Below are positions 6,772 through 15,667 of a DNA stretch of 35,498 bases, piece after piece. The stretch comes from Desulfotignum sp. (GTDB lineage: Bacteria > Desulfobacterota > Desulfobacteria > Desulfobacterales > Desulfobacteraceae), in NCBI GenBank assembly GCA_021737445.1, contig JAIPDY010000003.1, forward strand, positions 1 through 35,498, in the 5' to 3' direction. The position numbers and the translations under genes are program-made. Every line of letters starts with the position of its first letter. Position 1 is the first letter of the stretch. Under the pieces are notes generated by a model, which did not search any database, was not told the origin of the DNA, and saw only the letters and a list, made by a program, of their open reading frames with translations.

Positions 6772-8577
6772 ATGGCACAGACGGTTGCAGACCGCCGGGA
6801 TGTGGATTTTGTCCTCCACGAACAGCTCCATGTGGAGCAGTTGGGCCGGCATGATAAATTCAGGGAATTCAATAAAAAGACCGTTGATCTGATCGTATCG
6901 GAAGCACGGAACCTGGCACTCAAGGAACTGCTGCCTTGTCAGCGGGAAGCAGATGAAGAAGGCTGCACCTTTGACAGTGGCAGGGTAATGGTGCCCAAAG
7001 TGTTCCACCGGGCCTATGACCTGTTCAAAAAGGGCGAATGGATCGCCATGTGCGATGATCCGCAATGGGGCGGGCAGGGCATGCCTTCCACCGTGGCCCT
7101 GGCTGCCAACAATTTTTTTAACGGTGCCAATTTTCCTTTCATGCTCCACAATATACTGATCCACGGGGCAGGCAAGCTGGTGGAGCGGTTCGGCACCGAC
7201 AAGCAGAAAATGCTGTATTTGAAAAACATGTACACCGGCAAATGGGGGGGATCCATGCTGCTCACCGAACCGGAAGCCGGATCTGATGTGGGGGCCCTGA
7301 CGACCCGGGCGGTGAAAAATGATGACGGCACATACAGCATTTCCGGCAGCAAGATCTTCATATCCTCCGGAGAAAACGATCTGGTGGAAAACATCATCCA
7401 CCCGGTGCTGGCCAGAATAGAAGGAGCCCCTGCAGGCACAGCCGGGATCTCTTTGTTTCTGGTGCCCAAATACTGGGTGAACGATGACGGCAGCACAGGA
7501 GATTTCAATGACGTGGTGTGCACCGGCATTGAAGAAAAAATGGGCATTCACGGCAGCCCCACCTGTTCCATGACGCTGGGGGGAAAAGGTGCGTGCAGGG
7601 GCACCCTGCTGGGGACTGAAAACAAGGGCATGCGGGCCATGTTCGTGATGATGAATGAAGCCCGGCTGCATGTGGGCATGCAGGGATTTGCCTGTGCCGG
7701 GGCCTCTTATCTCAATGCTTTGAACCATGCCAAAACGCGCATCCAGGGAGCAGCCCTGACAGCGCCCAAAGGCTCATCCGGGGTTCCCATCATCCAGCAC
7801 CCGGACATCCGGCGCATCCTGCTCACCATGAAAACCGTTTCAGAAGGGATGCGCAGCCTGCTGTTTTATACGGGATTTCTGGAAGACATGGTGGCGGTCA
7901 GCAAAAGTGAGGCTGAAAAGGCCGGGTACCAGGGGCTCATTGATGTGCTCATCCCGGTGGCCAAAGGCTATATCACAGACCGGGCCTTTGACATGTGCTC
8001 CATGGGGGTACAGGTGTTCGGCGGATACGGCTTCACCAAAGAGTATCCCCAGGAACAGCTGCTGCGGGACTGCAAGATCACCCAGATTTATGAAGGCACC
8101 AACGGCATCCAGGCCATGGATCTTCTGGGCAGAAAGATAGGTCTCAACCATGGCCAGGCTTTCATGGACCTTGTGGCTGAGGTGCAAAAGACCATTGCCG
8201 CGGCAAAAAAAGATGCCGGCCTGGTCTCTGTGGCAAATATTTTAGAAACCACCCTCACCCATTTGAAGGAAACCGCAGGAAAACTTGGCGCAGACCTGGG
8301 GTCTGAAAATATCCTCACCGCGTTTGCCCATGCCCATCCGTTTCTGGATGTTACCGGCGACACACTCATGGGCTGGATGCTGCTCTGGCGGGCAGTGACA
8401 GCGGCCCAAAAGCTGGCGGAAAACCCCAAAAAAAAGGATCTGGCGTTTTACCAGGGCCAGGTCACCGGGGCCCGGTTTTTCATCAACACCATGCTGCCGG
8501 TGGCCCAGGCCAAGATAGCGGTGATCCAGAACAGTGACACCAGCGCCCTGGACATGAACGAAGCATCCTTTGGGTGA
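6772..8577 (+). CDS. Acyl-CoA dehydrogenase, long (DmdC-like) form
   Basis: FAD-dependent acyl-CoA dehydrogenase that introduces the 2,3-double bond and passes electrons to an electron-transfer flavoprotein. At 601 residues it is of the longer DmdC-like type, with an N-terminal extension (about 1-80) and an extra C-terminal domain (about 465-590), rather than the 380-residue short-chain form. Visible motifs are MLLTEPEAGSDVG and YSISGSKIFISSGEND in the middle domain, then FGGYGFTKEYPQEQLLRD and IYEGTNGIQAMDL, where Glu441 occupies the catalytic-base position. The ribosome site is AAAGGAATATAT. Encoded between hbd and thiolase, it is likely the first oxidation step for a short-chain acyl-CoA; the substrate cannot be read from sequence. 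Confidence 0.92.
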   Translation: MAQTVADRRDVDFVLHEQLHVEQLGRHDKFREFNKKTVDLIVSEARNLALKELLPCQREADEEGCTFDSGRVMVPKVFHRAYDLFKKGEWIAMCDDPQWGGQGMPSTVALAANNFFNGANFPFMLHNILIHGAGKLVERFGTDKQKMLYLKNMYTGKWGGSMLLTEPEAGSDVGALTTRAVKNDDGTYSISGSKIFISSGENDLVENIIHPVLARIEGAPAGTAGISLFLVPKYWVNDDGSTGDFNDVVCTGIEEKMGIHGSPTCSMTLGGKGACRGTLLGTENKGMRAMFVMMNEARLHVGMQGFACAGASYLNALNHAKTRIQGAALTAPKGSSGVPIIQHPDIRRILLTMKTVSEGMRSLLFYTGFLEDMVAVSKSEAEKAGYQGLIDVLIPVAKGYITDRAFDMCSMGVQVFGGYGFTKEYPQEQLLRDCKITQIYEGTNGIQAMDLLGRKIGLNHGQAFMDLVAEVQKTIAAAKKDAGLVSVANILETTLTHLKETAGKLGADLGSENILTAFAHAHPFLDVTGDTLMGWMLLWRAVTAAQKLAENPKKKDLAFYQGQVTGARFFINTMLPVAQAKIAVIQNSDTSALDMNEASFG

Positions 8578-8614
8578 TGTAAATCCATTATAACTATTTC
8601 AAGGAAACACAACC

Positions 8615-9865
8615 ATGAAAGAGATTGTGATCGTATCTGCCTGCCGGACCGCCATCGGGGCCTTCGGTGGCACATTAAAAGAGATGAACGGCGCAGCCAT
8701 TGCCAGTGTAACCATGAAAGAAGCCATCAAACGGGCCGGCATTGAAGCCGGTATCATTGATGATGTCCGGTACGGCACCTGTGTGGAACACCATGACACC
8801 CTCAACACCACCCGGGTGGCGGCCCTCATGGCCGGGATCCCGGACAGGGTGCCGGCAGTCACGGTGAACCGGGTGTGCATATCCGGCATGGAAGCCGTGC
8901 TTTCCGGGACTGCCATGATCCAGGCAGGCATGGCAGACGTCATCCTGGCCGGAGGGGTGGAGCATATGTCCGGTGTTCCCTATACCGTGCCCAAGGCAAG
9001 GTGGGGCTGCCGGCTCCAGGACGCCCAGTTTGTGGATGCCATGATTCATGCCCTGCACTGCGGCTCCCACGTGCTTCCCTTTGATGACACCACGCCCCTG
9101 GACACCAGCCAGGCACCGGCGGCCCATTTCATGGGCAAACCCTATATCATGGGCCATACAGCCGAATTTGTGGCCCAGCACCTGGGATTGACCAGAGAAG
9201 AGATGGATGAGGTGGCCCTGCGCAGCCACAACAATGCGGAACGGGCCACAAAAGACGGTTCCTTTGCCGAAGAGATCGTTCCCATTCAGGTACCCCAACG
9301 CAAAAAAGCCCCCCTGGTATTTGACAAAGACGAGCATTTCCGGCCGGGCATGACCATGGAAAAACTGGCAGCCCTGCCCCCGGCATTCATCCCCAAAACC
9401 GGCACTGTCACAGCGGGCAATGCCTCAGGGATAAACGACGGATCCGCCGGCATGGTCATCATGTCTGCAGACAAAGCCAGGGAACTGGGTGTAACGCCGC
9501 TGGCCCGGATCAAGGCCTCGGGCATGGGGGCGTGTCATCCCACCATCATGGGCATGTCTCCGGTGCCGGCAGTAAAGAATCTGCTGGACAAATCACAGCT
9601 TTCCATGAAAGATTTTGACCTGGTGGAGGTGAATGAGGCGTTTGCGGCCCAGTATCTGGGGTGTGAAAAAGAACTGGGCCTGAACCGACATATCACCAAC
9701 ATCAACGGATCCGGCATCGGCCTGGGGCATCCTGTGGGCGCCACCGGGGCAAGGATCATGGTCACACTGATCCATGCCATGAAAAAAAGGGGCGATTCCT
9801 TGGGTCTTGCCACTTTGTGCGGCGGCGGCGGTGTAGCCATGGCCTGTGCCATTGAGATGCTCTAA
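8615..9865 (+). CDS. Acetyl-CoA acetyltransferase / short-chain thiolase
   Basis: Thiolase that cleaves acetoacetyl-CoA with CoA, or condenses acetyl-CoA. Catalytic residues are in place: Cys88 (VNRVCISG), the NEAFAAQ motif, His372 (GLGHPVGATGAR) and Cys402 (TLCGGGG). At 416 residues it is about 20 longer than usual. The extra stretch (HVLPFDDTTPLDTSQAPAA region, about residues 150-175) lies in the loop domain that normally binds CoA and shapes the substrate pocket, just before MGHTAEFVA. The ribosome site is AAGGAAACACAACC. It is the last gene of the hbd operon, and its TAA overlaps the stop of the convergent RND permease, leaving no room for an intergenic terminator. Confidence 0.93.
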   Translation: MKEIVIVSACRTAIGAFGGTLKEMNGAAIASVTMKEAIKRAGIEAGIIDDVRYGTCVEHHDTLNTTRVAALMAGIPDRVPAVTVNRVCISGMEAVLSGTAMIQAGMADVILAGGVEHMSGVPYTVPKARWGCRLQDAQFVDAMIHALHCGSHVLPFDDTTPLDTSQAPAAHFMGKPYIMGHTAEFVAQHLGLTREEMDEVALRSHNNAERATKDGSFAEEIVPIQVPQRKKAPLVFDKDEHFRPGMTMEKLAALPPAFIPKTGTVTAGNASGINDGSAGMVIMSADKARELGVTPLARIKASGMGACHPTIMGMSPVPAVKNLLDKSQLSMKDFDLVEVNEAFAAQYLGCEKELGLNRHITNINGSGIGLGHPVGATGARIMVTLIHAMKKRGDSLGLATLCGGGGVAMACAIEML

Positions 9866-12800
9866 CTGTTTTTATCCGAAGATATTGGATGTCCCGGGCC
9901 CAGAAAAAAACGGCGGGTCCGGGCATAACTTTGGGCTGAAGCGGTTTTTATATTTTCAATCAAGGCATACAGGGTGGGCACCACCACCAGGGTCAGGATG
10001 GTGGCGATCAACAGGCCGAAAATCACCACAATGGCCATGGACCGCCACCACTGGCTGGATTCGGAAGTCATGGACACCGCCATGACATGAAAGTCATAGG
10101 AAATGCCTGTTACCATGGGTAACAGCCCCAGAATGGTGGTGACGGCCGTAAGCAGTACCGGCCGCAGCCGGGTGGCACCGGCGGATATGACAGCCTCCTT
10201 CAGGGCCATACCCTGGGCCCGAAGCCGGTTGGTATAGTCGATAAGTACAATGGCATTGTTCACCACCACCCCGGCCAGGGAGATAATGCCCACCCCGGTC
10301 ATGATCACCCCGAATGGGGAACCAATCACAGCCAGGCCCCAGAACGCCCCGCCCAGAGACAATACCACGGATGTCAGGATAATCACCGGCTGGACCACGG
10401 AGTTGAACAGGGTCACCAGAATCAGAAAAATCAGAAACAGGGCCACCACAAACGCTTTGGACAAAAAATCCTGGGCTTCCTGCTGTTCCTGATCTTCTCC
10501 GGTGAACTTGTATGTGTAGCCCAAAGGCAGGTCCATGGTTTCAAGCAGCTCCATCACCTGCATTCTGGCCACAGCTCCTGTGATTTTGGTTTCATCCACA
10601 CTGGCTTTGACCGTGACCACCCGCTGGTGGTTTTTCCGGACAATATCACCCATAGCCCCCTTATACTGGATAGATGCCAGGGTGGTCAGGGGCACGATCT
10701 CACCCGAAGGGCCGGGGATCATGAGTTTATGCAGAACATCTGCTGCCTGCCGGTCTGATTTGGCCAGCCTGACCACGATATCATATTCCTCATCCCCTTC
10801 ATAATAGGTGGAAACATCCAGGCCGTTGTAGGCAATTTTCAGGGCCGTGCCGATGGCGGATGTGGTCAGGCCGAACAAAGCGGTTTTCTGACGGTCGATC
10901 TTCACCTGGACAGAGGGAAGTCCTCCCTGGTAGTCATCCCGCACATCTGTCACATGGGGCACGCTCTCCACAAATTTTCTTATGTTCTTGGCAACCCGGC
11001 TCAGGGTTGTAAAGTTTTCTCCTGAAATTTCAATATTGATGGGCGCGCCGGTGGGGGGGCCTTCCTCTTGTTCATCCACGGTGATCCTGACCCCGGGAAT
11101 GTGGGCCACCCGTCTGCGGATCTCTTCTAAATCCGCCTTGGTGGAGGTTTTCCGGTCTTCAAAATCCAGGAACTGGACGCCGATATGATTGGGCAGATTG
11201 CTGTCAAACACGGCGCTGCCGCCGCTGTTCTGGACCACCCGGGTATAGATGTGCTCAATATTGTTGATGTCTGACGGGGCCATGAACTTTTTGCCGCCAA
11301 CAGTGGCGTGCTCCTGCAGCGCCATGGCTGCCTGGTAACTACCGGCATTGCCCCCGGCAACAGCTGCTTCCACCTGTTTGACCGTCTGATCAATGAACTC
11401 CAGATCCGCACCTTCAGGCACATCAATGTTCACAAACACGGACCTGGGATCAATGGCAGGAAAAAACTCCACCGGTTTTTCAATGCCAACCTTCAGCATC
11501 CAGACCTGAAACAAGACCACCATCACAACAACAGCTGCAGCCAGCACAGAGAGCTTATAATGCAATGCCTTGTTTAAAATCCGGGCATAGGTTTTTAAAA
11601 ACAGGCCCGAAATTTGAACAGGCTGTTCTCCTTTGGATTGGACCGCTTCCAGATCCGGGGCCTTTTGGTCTTTTTTACGGGATCCTCCCATGAAATAGGC
11701 ACACATGGCAGGGTTGATCACCAGGGCCACAAACAAAGAAGAACTCAAGGTGATAATCAGGGTGACCGGCAGGTAGTACATGAATTCACCCATGATGCCC
11801 GGCCAGAAAATCATGGGAAAAAACGCGGCCAGGGTGGTGAAAGTAGAGCCGATAACCGGCCATGCCACCTCACTGGTGGCTTTCATGGCAGCAGTTACTT
11901 TGGGAACCCCCTGCTGCATATACCGAAACACATTTTCAACAATCACAATGGCATTGTCCACCAGCATGCCCAAAGCCAGGGTCAAAGAAAACAGCACCAC
12001 CATGTTCAAGGTGATGCCCAGGGCGTGAAGAACGGCAAAGGACAGAAACATGGAAAACGGGATGGCCAGCCCGACCAGCAGGGCATTTCTGATGCCCAGC
12101 ACCACAAAAAGCACCGCCACCACCAGGATGAGGCCGGAGATGATATTGTTTTCCAGGTCCGCCACCATGGCCTTGATATCCTTGGCATTGTTCATGAGCT
12201 TGGTCACGGTGGTATTTTTGGGAAACCGTTTCTCCGCCGCTGCCACGACAGCATCGATCTGTTCCGAGATGCGGATAATGTTTTCCCCCACCCGTTTTTT
12301 CACCGAAATATTGATGGCATCCAAGCCGTTGAGCCGGGATCTGGAGGTTTCCTCCTGGATGCCGTCCACCACTGTTGCCACATCCTTAAGATAGATGGGC
12401 TGGCCGTTGTGGGTGGCCACCACCAGAGTCAGAATTTCTTCAGGTCTGTCAAATTCCCCGGGCACCTTGAGCTGGTACCGGCCATGCCCTAAGGTAATGG
12501 CGCCGCCTGAGATGTTCTGGTTCTCAGCCACAACAGCCTGCTGCAGGCTGGTGATGGGAATTCTGTAGTAGGCCAGTTTGTCTGTGTCCACCTCCACCCG
12601 TATTTCCCGGTCCTGCCCTCCGGTTATCTCCACCTCCAGCACACCGGGAACCGCTTCAATATCATCCTTTAAATCATCGGCGATTTTTTTGAGCAGCCTG
12701 GGGCCGCAGTCCCCTGCCAGAGAATACACCACAATGGGCATATCGGAAAAATTGACCTCATACACCAGCGGATCATTTTCCAGGTCCGTGGGCAGGTCAT

Positions 12801-13149
12801 TTTTGGCTTCATCCACTTTGTCCTTGACCTTGACCAGCACATCGTCAATGTCGGTGCCCGGTAAAAATTCAATATTGATCTGGGAAAGGCCCTGGGAGCT
12901 GACAGAAGAAATGTTTTTGATCTTATCCAGGCCCTTGAGTTTTTTTTCAATTTTGATGGTCACCGCAGTTTCAATGTCCGATGCTGACACGCCTCTGTAT
13001 TCGGTCCTCACAAACACATACGGAATGGTGATGTCCGGGGAGCTTTCCCTGGGCAGCGCCATATAGGAGTAAAGGCCGATACTGGCGATGATCACCACCA
13101 GCACCAGTACGGAAATCCGGTTTTTGACGGCAGTATCGGAAACAATCAT
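9862..13149 (-). CDS. RND-family efflux permease (AcrB/HAE-type)
   Basis: Inner-membrane resistance-nodulation-division pump of 1095 residues, proton driven and assembled with a periplasmic adaptor and an outer-membrane channel. It shows the expected two-fold layout: an N-terminal membrane helix (about 11-30), a large periplasmic loop, six membrane helices, a second loop and a further helix set. In the proton-relay positions Asp398 is kept but the next residue is Asn399 (LVDNAIVIVEN). In the second half the AcrB Lys position reads Asn (VVNNAIVLIDY, 964-965), a pattern I believe is common in one RND subgroup. The ATG overlaps the adaptor stop as ATGA. No TolC-type gene is in the window. Substrate unknown. 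Confidence 0.94.
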   Translation of the reverse strand: MIVSDTAVKNRISVLVLVVIIASIGLYSYMALPRESSPDITIPYVFVRTEYRGVSASDIETAVTIKIEKKLKGLDKIKNISSVSSQGLSQINIEFLPGTDIDDVLVKVKDKVDEAKNDLPTDLENDPLVYEVNFSDMPIVVYSLAGDCGPRLLKKIADDLKDDIEAVPGVLEVEITGGQDREIRVEVDTDKLAYYRIPITSLQQAVVAENQNISGGAITLGHGRYQLKVPGEFDRPEEILTLVVATHNGQPIYLKDVATVVDGIQEETSRSRLNGLDAINISVKKRVGENIIRISEQIDAVVAAAEKRFPKNTTVTKLMNNAKDIKAMVADLENNIISGLILVVAVLFVVLGIRNALLVGLAIPFSMFLSFAVLHALGITLNMVVLFSLTLALGMLVDNAIVIVENVFRYMQQGVPKVTAAMKATSEVAWPVIGSTFTTLAAFFPMIFWPGIMGEFMYYLPVTLIITLSSSLFVALVINPAMCAYFMGGSRKKDQKAPDLEAVQSKGEQPVQISGLFLKTYARILNKALHYKLSVLAAAVVVMVVLFQVWMLKVGIEKPVEFFPAIDPRSVFVNIDVPEGADLEFIDQTVKQVEAAVAGGNAGSYQAAMALQEHATVGGKKFMAPSDINNIEHIYTRVVQNSGGSAVFDSNLPNHIGVQFLDFEDRKTSTKADLEEIRRRVAHIPGVRITVDEQEEGPPTGAPINIEISGENFTTLSRVAKNIRKFVESVPHVTDVRDDYQGGLPSVQVKIDRQKTALFGLTTSAIGTALKIAYNGLDVSTYYEGDEEYDIVVRLAKSDRQAADVLHKLMIPGPSGEIVPLTTLASIQYKGAMGDIVRKNHQRVVTVKASVDETKITGAVARMQVMELLETMDLPLGYTYKFTGEDQEQQEAQDFLSKAFVVALFLIFLILVTLFNSVVQPVIILTSVVLSLGGAFWGLAVIGSPFGVIMTGVGIISLAGVVVNNAIVLIDYTNRLRAQGMALKEAVISAGATRLRPVLLTAVTTILGLLPMVTGISYDFHVMAVSMTSESSQWWRSMAIVVIFGLLIATILTLVVVPTLYALIENIKTASAQSYARTRRFFLGPGHPISSDKNS

Positions 13150-14300
13150 TGTTCCAGCTCTGCCATGGACTGGACCCGCCGATCCACCTGCACCAGTTCA
13201 TTGTCTTCAATGATGCGGTGTCCCACCACCACCACCTGCTCACCGGCAGACAGCCCGGAAACAATCTGGATCTTCCAGCCGTCCTGGAACCCGGTTTCAA
13301 CCGGGGCAAACCTGACACGGCCCTGATCCTCCACAAACACCCCGGTCTGATTGTTCCTGGTGACCAGGGCATACATGGGCACCCCAAGGCCTTTGGCATC
13401 CCTGTTTTTAACAACAACCACCCGGACAAACATATCAGGAAGAATCTCAAAACCCGGGTTATCCAGGCGGATTTCCAGGTTGTACAGCCGGGCCAGGTCA
13501 TCAGAGGTTTTTTGCAGATAATGGTATTGACCGGTATAGGTTTTGCCCCCCAGGGCATCGATAACCATGTCAAACTGTTTTATTCTTCTCACAGACGGCA
13601 CGTCAGATTCCGGTATGCCCACCTGAATTTTCAGCTGATGGATCTGGAGAAGTTTGGCCACAGGATCACCCACCCCCAGAAAACTGCCCACCTCAATATG
13701 GGACCGGTCCACTATGCCTTTCATGGGGGATCTGATGGTACAGCGGTCCAAATTGAGTTTCGCATTTTCCATGGCAGCTCTGGTGGTCTTGACCTGGGCC
13801 TGGGCATCATCAACCTGGGACTGGGTGATAAACTGCTGCTCGGACAGGGCTTCAAACCGCTTCTGATTCACCAGGGCCGTCTCATAAGATGCCCTGGCGG
13901 AATCATAGGCATTCTGGTAGTCCCGTTTGTCCAGAATCGCCAGAATATCACCCTGATTTACAACACTGCCGTCATCAATGTTTTTTTCCATGATCTTTCC
14001 TGATACCTCAGACACCACCTGCAAAGATTTCCAGGGTTTGGCCACCCCGGGCAGGGTGATGGTTTCAGCAAGCTCTTCAGGAATCATCTCCAGGGTGATC
14101 ACCCTGGTCAAAGACTGCTCTTTTTTCATCTGGCCGGCCTGCTGCTCAGCCAGGTCTGCCTTTTGCGCTGTAATTTTCCTGCCCAGGGGCAAAACAACAA
14201 ACAAAACAGCAATGGTCACGGCAGCAAAGGGGATACTGTGCCAGACAATGCGCAGCAGCGTCTGCTTCCATGCTTTCCTGGGCCGGGGTGTGGGTTCCAT
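13146..14300 (-). CDS. RND efflux periplasmic adaptor (membrane fusion protein)
   Basis: HlyD/AcrA-type adaptor of 384 residues that bridges the RND permease to an outer-membrane channel. It has an N-terminal membrane anchor (about 18-40), a barrel-sandwich lipoyl half (VVSEVSGKIMEKNIDDGSVVNQGDILAILD), a coiled-coil hairpin (about 125-175, rich in Ala, Gln and Lys), the second lipoyl half (CTIRSPMKGIVDRSHIEVGSF) and beta-barrel and membrane-proximal domains. ATG at 14300 follows AAGGA at 8 bases. Its stop overlaps the permease start by four bases, so the two are translationally coupled. A good sigma-70 promoter lies upstream at 14340-14367. Confidence 0.93.
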   Translation of the reverse strand: MEPTPRPRKAWKQTLLRIVWHSIPFAAVTIAVLFVVLPLGRKITAQKADLAEQQAGQMKKEQSLTRVITLEMIPEELAETITLPGVAKPWKSLQVVSEVSGKIMEKNIDDGSVVNQGDILAILDKRDYQNAYDSARASYETALVNQKRFEALSEQQFITQSQVDDAQAQVKTTRAAMENAKLNLDRCTIRSPMKGIVDRSHIEVGSFLGVGDPVAKLLQIHQLKIQVGIPESDVPSVRRIKQFDMVIDALGGKTYTGQYHYLQKTSDDLARLYNLEIRLDNPGFEILPDMFVRVVVVKNRDAKGLGVPMYALVTRNNQTGVFVEDQGRVRFAPVETGFQDGWKIQIVSGLSAGEQVVVVGHRIIEDNELVQVDRRVQSMAELEQ

Positions 14301-14339
14301 GAAACCAATCCTTAATCAAAAAGATATATAAAAAAAATA

Positions 14340-14367
14340 ATTATAGGACGTATCCAGCTAATTTCAA
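14340..14367 (-). promoter_or_regulatory. Predicted sigma-70 promoter of the RND operon
   Basis: On the minus strand TTGAAA (14367-14362), a 16-base spacer and a perfect TATAAT (14345-14340). It lies about 40 bases upstream of the adaptor ATG, in the short gap after the GAPDH gene, so the pump operon can be transcribed apart from the dikinase-GAPDH unit. Confidence 0.65.
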
Positions 14368-14382
14368 GGGCTGATTCAGGCC
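14368..14382. promoter_or_regulatory. Palindrome abutting the RND promoter -35 box
   Basis: GGGCTGATTCAGGCC is palindromic apart from its centre base and one symmetric pair, and it directly touches the -35 box at 14362-14367. The position suits a transcription factor controlling the efflux pump. No local regulator gene is evident. Confidence 0.35.
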
Positions 14383-14405
14383 TCACCCATATCTAACATT
14401 GATGA

Positions 14406-15653
14406 TCAGGCAAGTGATTCGGCAATGGAAACAGTGCGGTCACCCAGCAGGTTGACATAACTGGCCATTTCATTGTCATACCAGCCATAGATAACTGCCT
14501 GGGTGACCTGGATACTGCCCACATGGTCCTGGATGGTTTCCAGCACCTCTTTTTCAATACCCCGCATATGTGCCAGATTGATATTGATGGCCCCGGTGCG
14601 GGTATGGGTTTCATGGCCCTCGATTACCGCTGCGGCCCTGGGGGTGCCGATGATATCACAGGATACGTTCTGGTCACCTGAATAGACAAGGTAGCTGTCC
14701 TTGTTCTGCGCTGTGTTCCGGTAGATTTCGTTAATGAGATCCCGGCGGATGGGCTTTTTATTCAATTCCTCCTGAAAATTCATAACCAGAATGATCAGAG
14801 AACCGGTGGAAGTGGGAATCCGCACCGATTCTGCAATAAACCCGATGGTTGCCATCTCGGGAATGACCAGCTGCAGGGTTTTGGCTGCCCCGGTGGTGGT
14901 CAGGATAATATTGTTCATGATGGACCGGTTTTTACGCAGATCCTTTGCCTGGGTTTTGGGGAGCCGGTCCAGGACCTGCTGCGATCCTGTGGCTGCATGC
15001 ACTGTGGCCATGGAAGCGGACAATACCCGGTCGATGCCGAAATAATCCAGCAGGGGCTTGATCATATGGGCCAGGCAGGTGGTGGTGCAGGAGGCATTGG
15101 AGATCACTGTATGGCGTACCGGGTCATAGTCTTTGTCATTGATGCCCATGACAGTGGTAACACTGTCTTCAGGCATGGATGCCCCTTGTTTGAGTTTAAA
15201 GGGTGCAGAGGCAATGACTTTGGCCGCACCTGCTTGCAGATGGCCTCTGATGGATCCGGATGGGTTGTCTGGTGCCTGATTGGGATCCAGAAACTGGCCG
15301 GTTGTGTCCACCACAATGTCCACATTGTTCTGTGCCCACCCGATATCTTTGGGGTTGCGGAACTGCCGTAAAATTTTTACTGGAATGCCGTTGATCCGCA
15401 GGCTGGAATCTGCCTCGTTGATATCCGTGATCACAGGCGGTGCCTGGAACCCGTTGAGAAAGGCTGCCAGGCTGCCGTAGGTGGAGTCCCTTTCAAGATA
15501 ATGTACAATATCCAAAAGCCCCCCGCCCACTTCCCGGCCCACGTTGATAACGATCTCCTTGAAATATTTACGTCCGGCATGGTGCCACAAAGTCAGTTTG
15601 CCGATACGCCCCAGACCGTTTATACCCAGAATTGTATTTTGGTTGGTATTCAT
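14406..15653 (-). CDS. gap: Glyceraldehyde-3-phosphate dehydrogenase, long form
   Basis: Phosphorylating GAPDH of central carbon metabolism. At 415 residues it is about 80 longer than the usual enzyme. The NAD-binding motif INGLGRIGK, the catalytic SNASCTTTCLAHMIK (Cys followed by TTT instead of the usual TTN), the His motif ATVHAAT, the phosphate-binding VRIPTSTGS and the C-terminal GWYDNEMASY are present. Where classical enzymes carry an Asp after the second beta strand (IND), this one reads INVGREVGGG, so cofactor preference may differ. Extra residues lie in the coenzyme domain and before the active site. ATG at 15653 has GGAGGAGAATC upstream and starts 14 bases after the dikinase-like gene, indicating one operon. 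Confidence 0.92.
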   Translation of the reverse strand: MNTNQNTILGINGLGRIGKLTLWHHAGRKYFKEIVINVGREVGGGLLDIVHYLERDSTYGSLAAFLNGFQAPPVITDINEADSSLRINGIPVKILRQFRNPKDIGWAQNNVDIVVDTTGQFLDPNQAPDNPSGSIRGHLQAGAAKVIASAPFKLKQGASMPEDSVTTVMGINDKDYDPVRHTVISNASCTTTCLAHMIKPLLDYFGIDRVLSASMATVHAATGSQQVLDRLPKTQAKDLRKNRSIMNNIILTTTGAAKTLQLVIPEMATIGFIAESVRIPTSTGSLIILVMNFQEELNKKPIRRDLINEIYRNTAQNKDSYLVYSGDQNVSCDIIGTPRAAAVIEGHETHTRTGAININLAHMRGIEKEVLETIQDHVGSIQVTQAVIYGWYDNEMASYVNLLGDRTVSIAESLA

Positions 15654-15667
15654 GATTCTCCTCCACT

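Noticed and set aside
6745..7728. Minus-strand open frame opposite the acyl-CoA dehydrogenase
   Set aside because: Shadow produced by the high GC third-position pattern of the real gene; no recognisable product.
11614..12492. Plus-strand open frame of 292 codons inside the RND permease
   Set aside because: Antisense shadow with biased composition (His, Gln, Gly); the opposite strand encodes conserved membrane helices.
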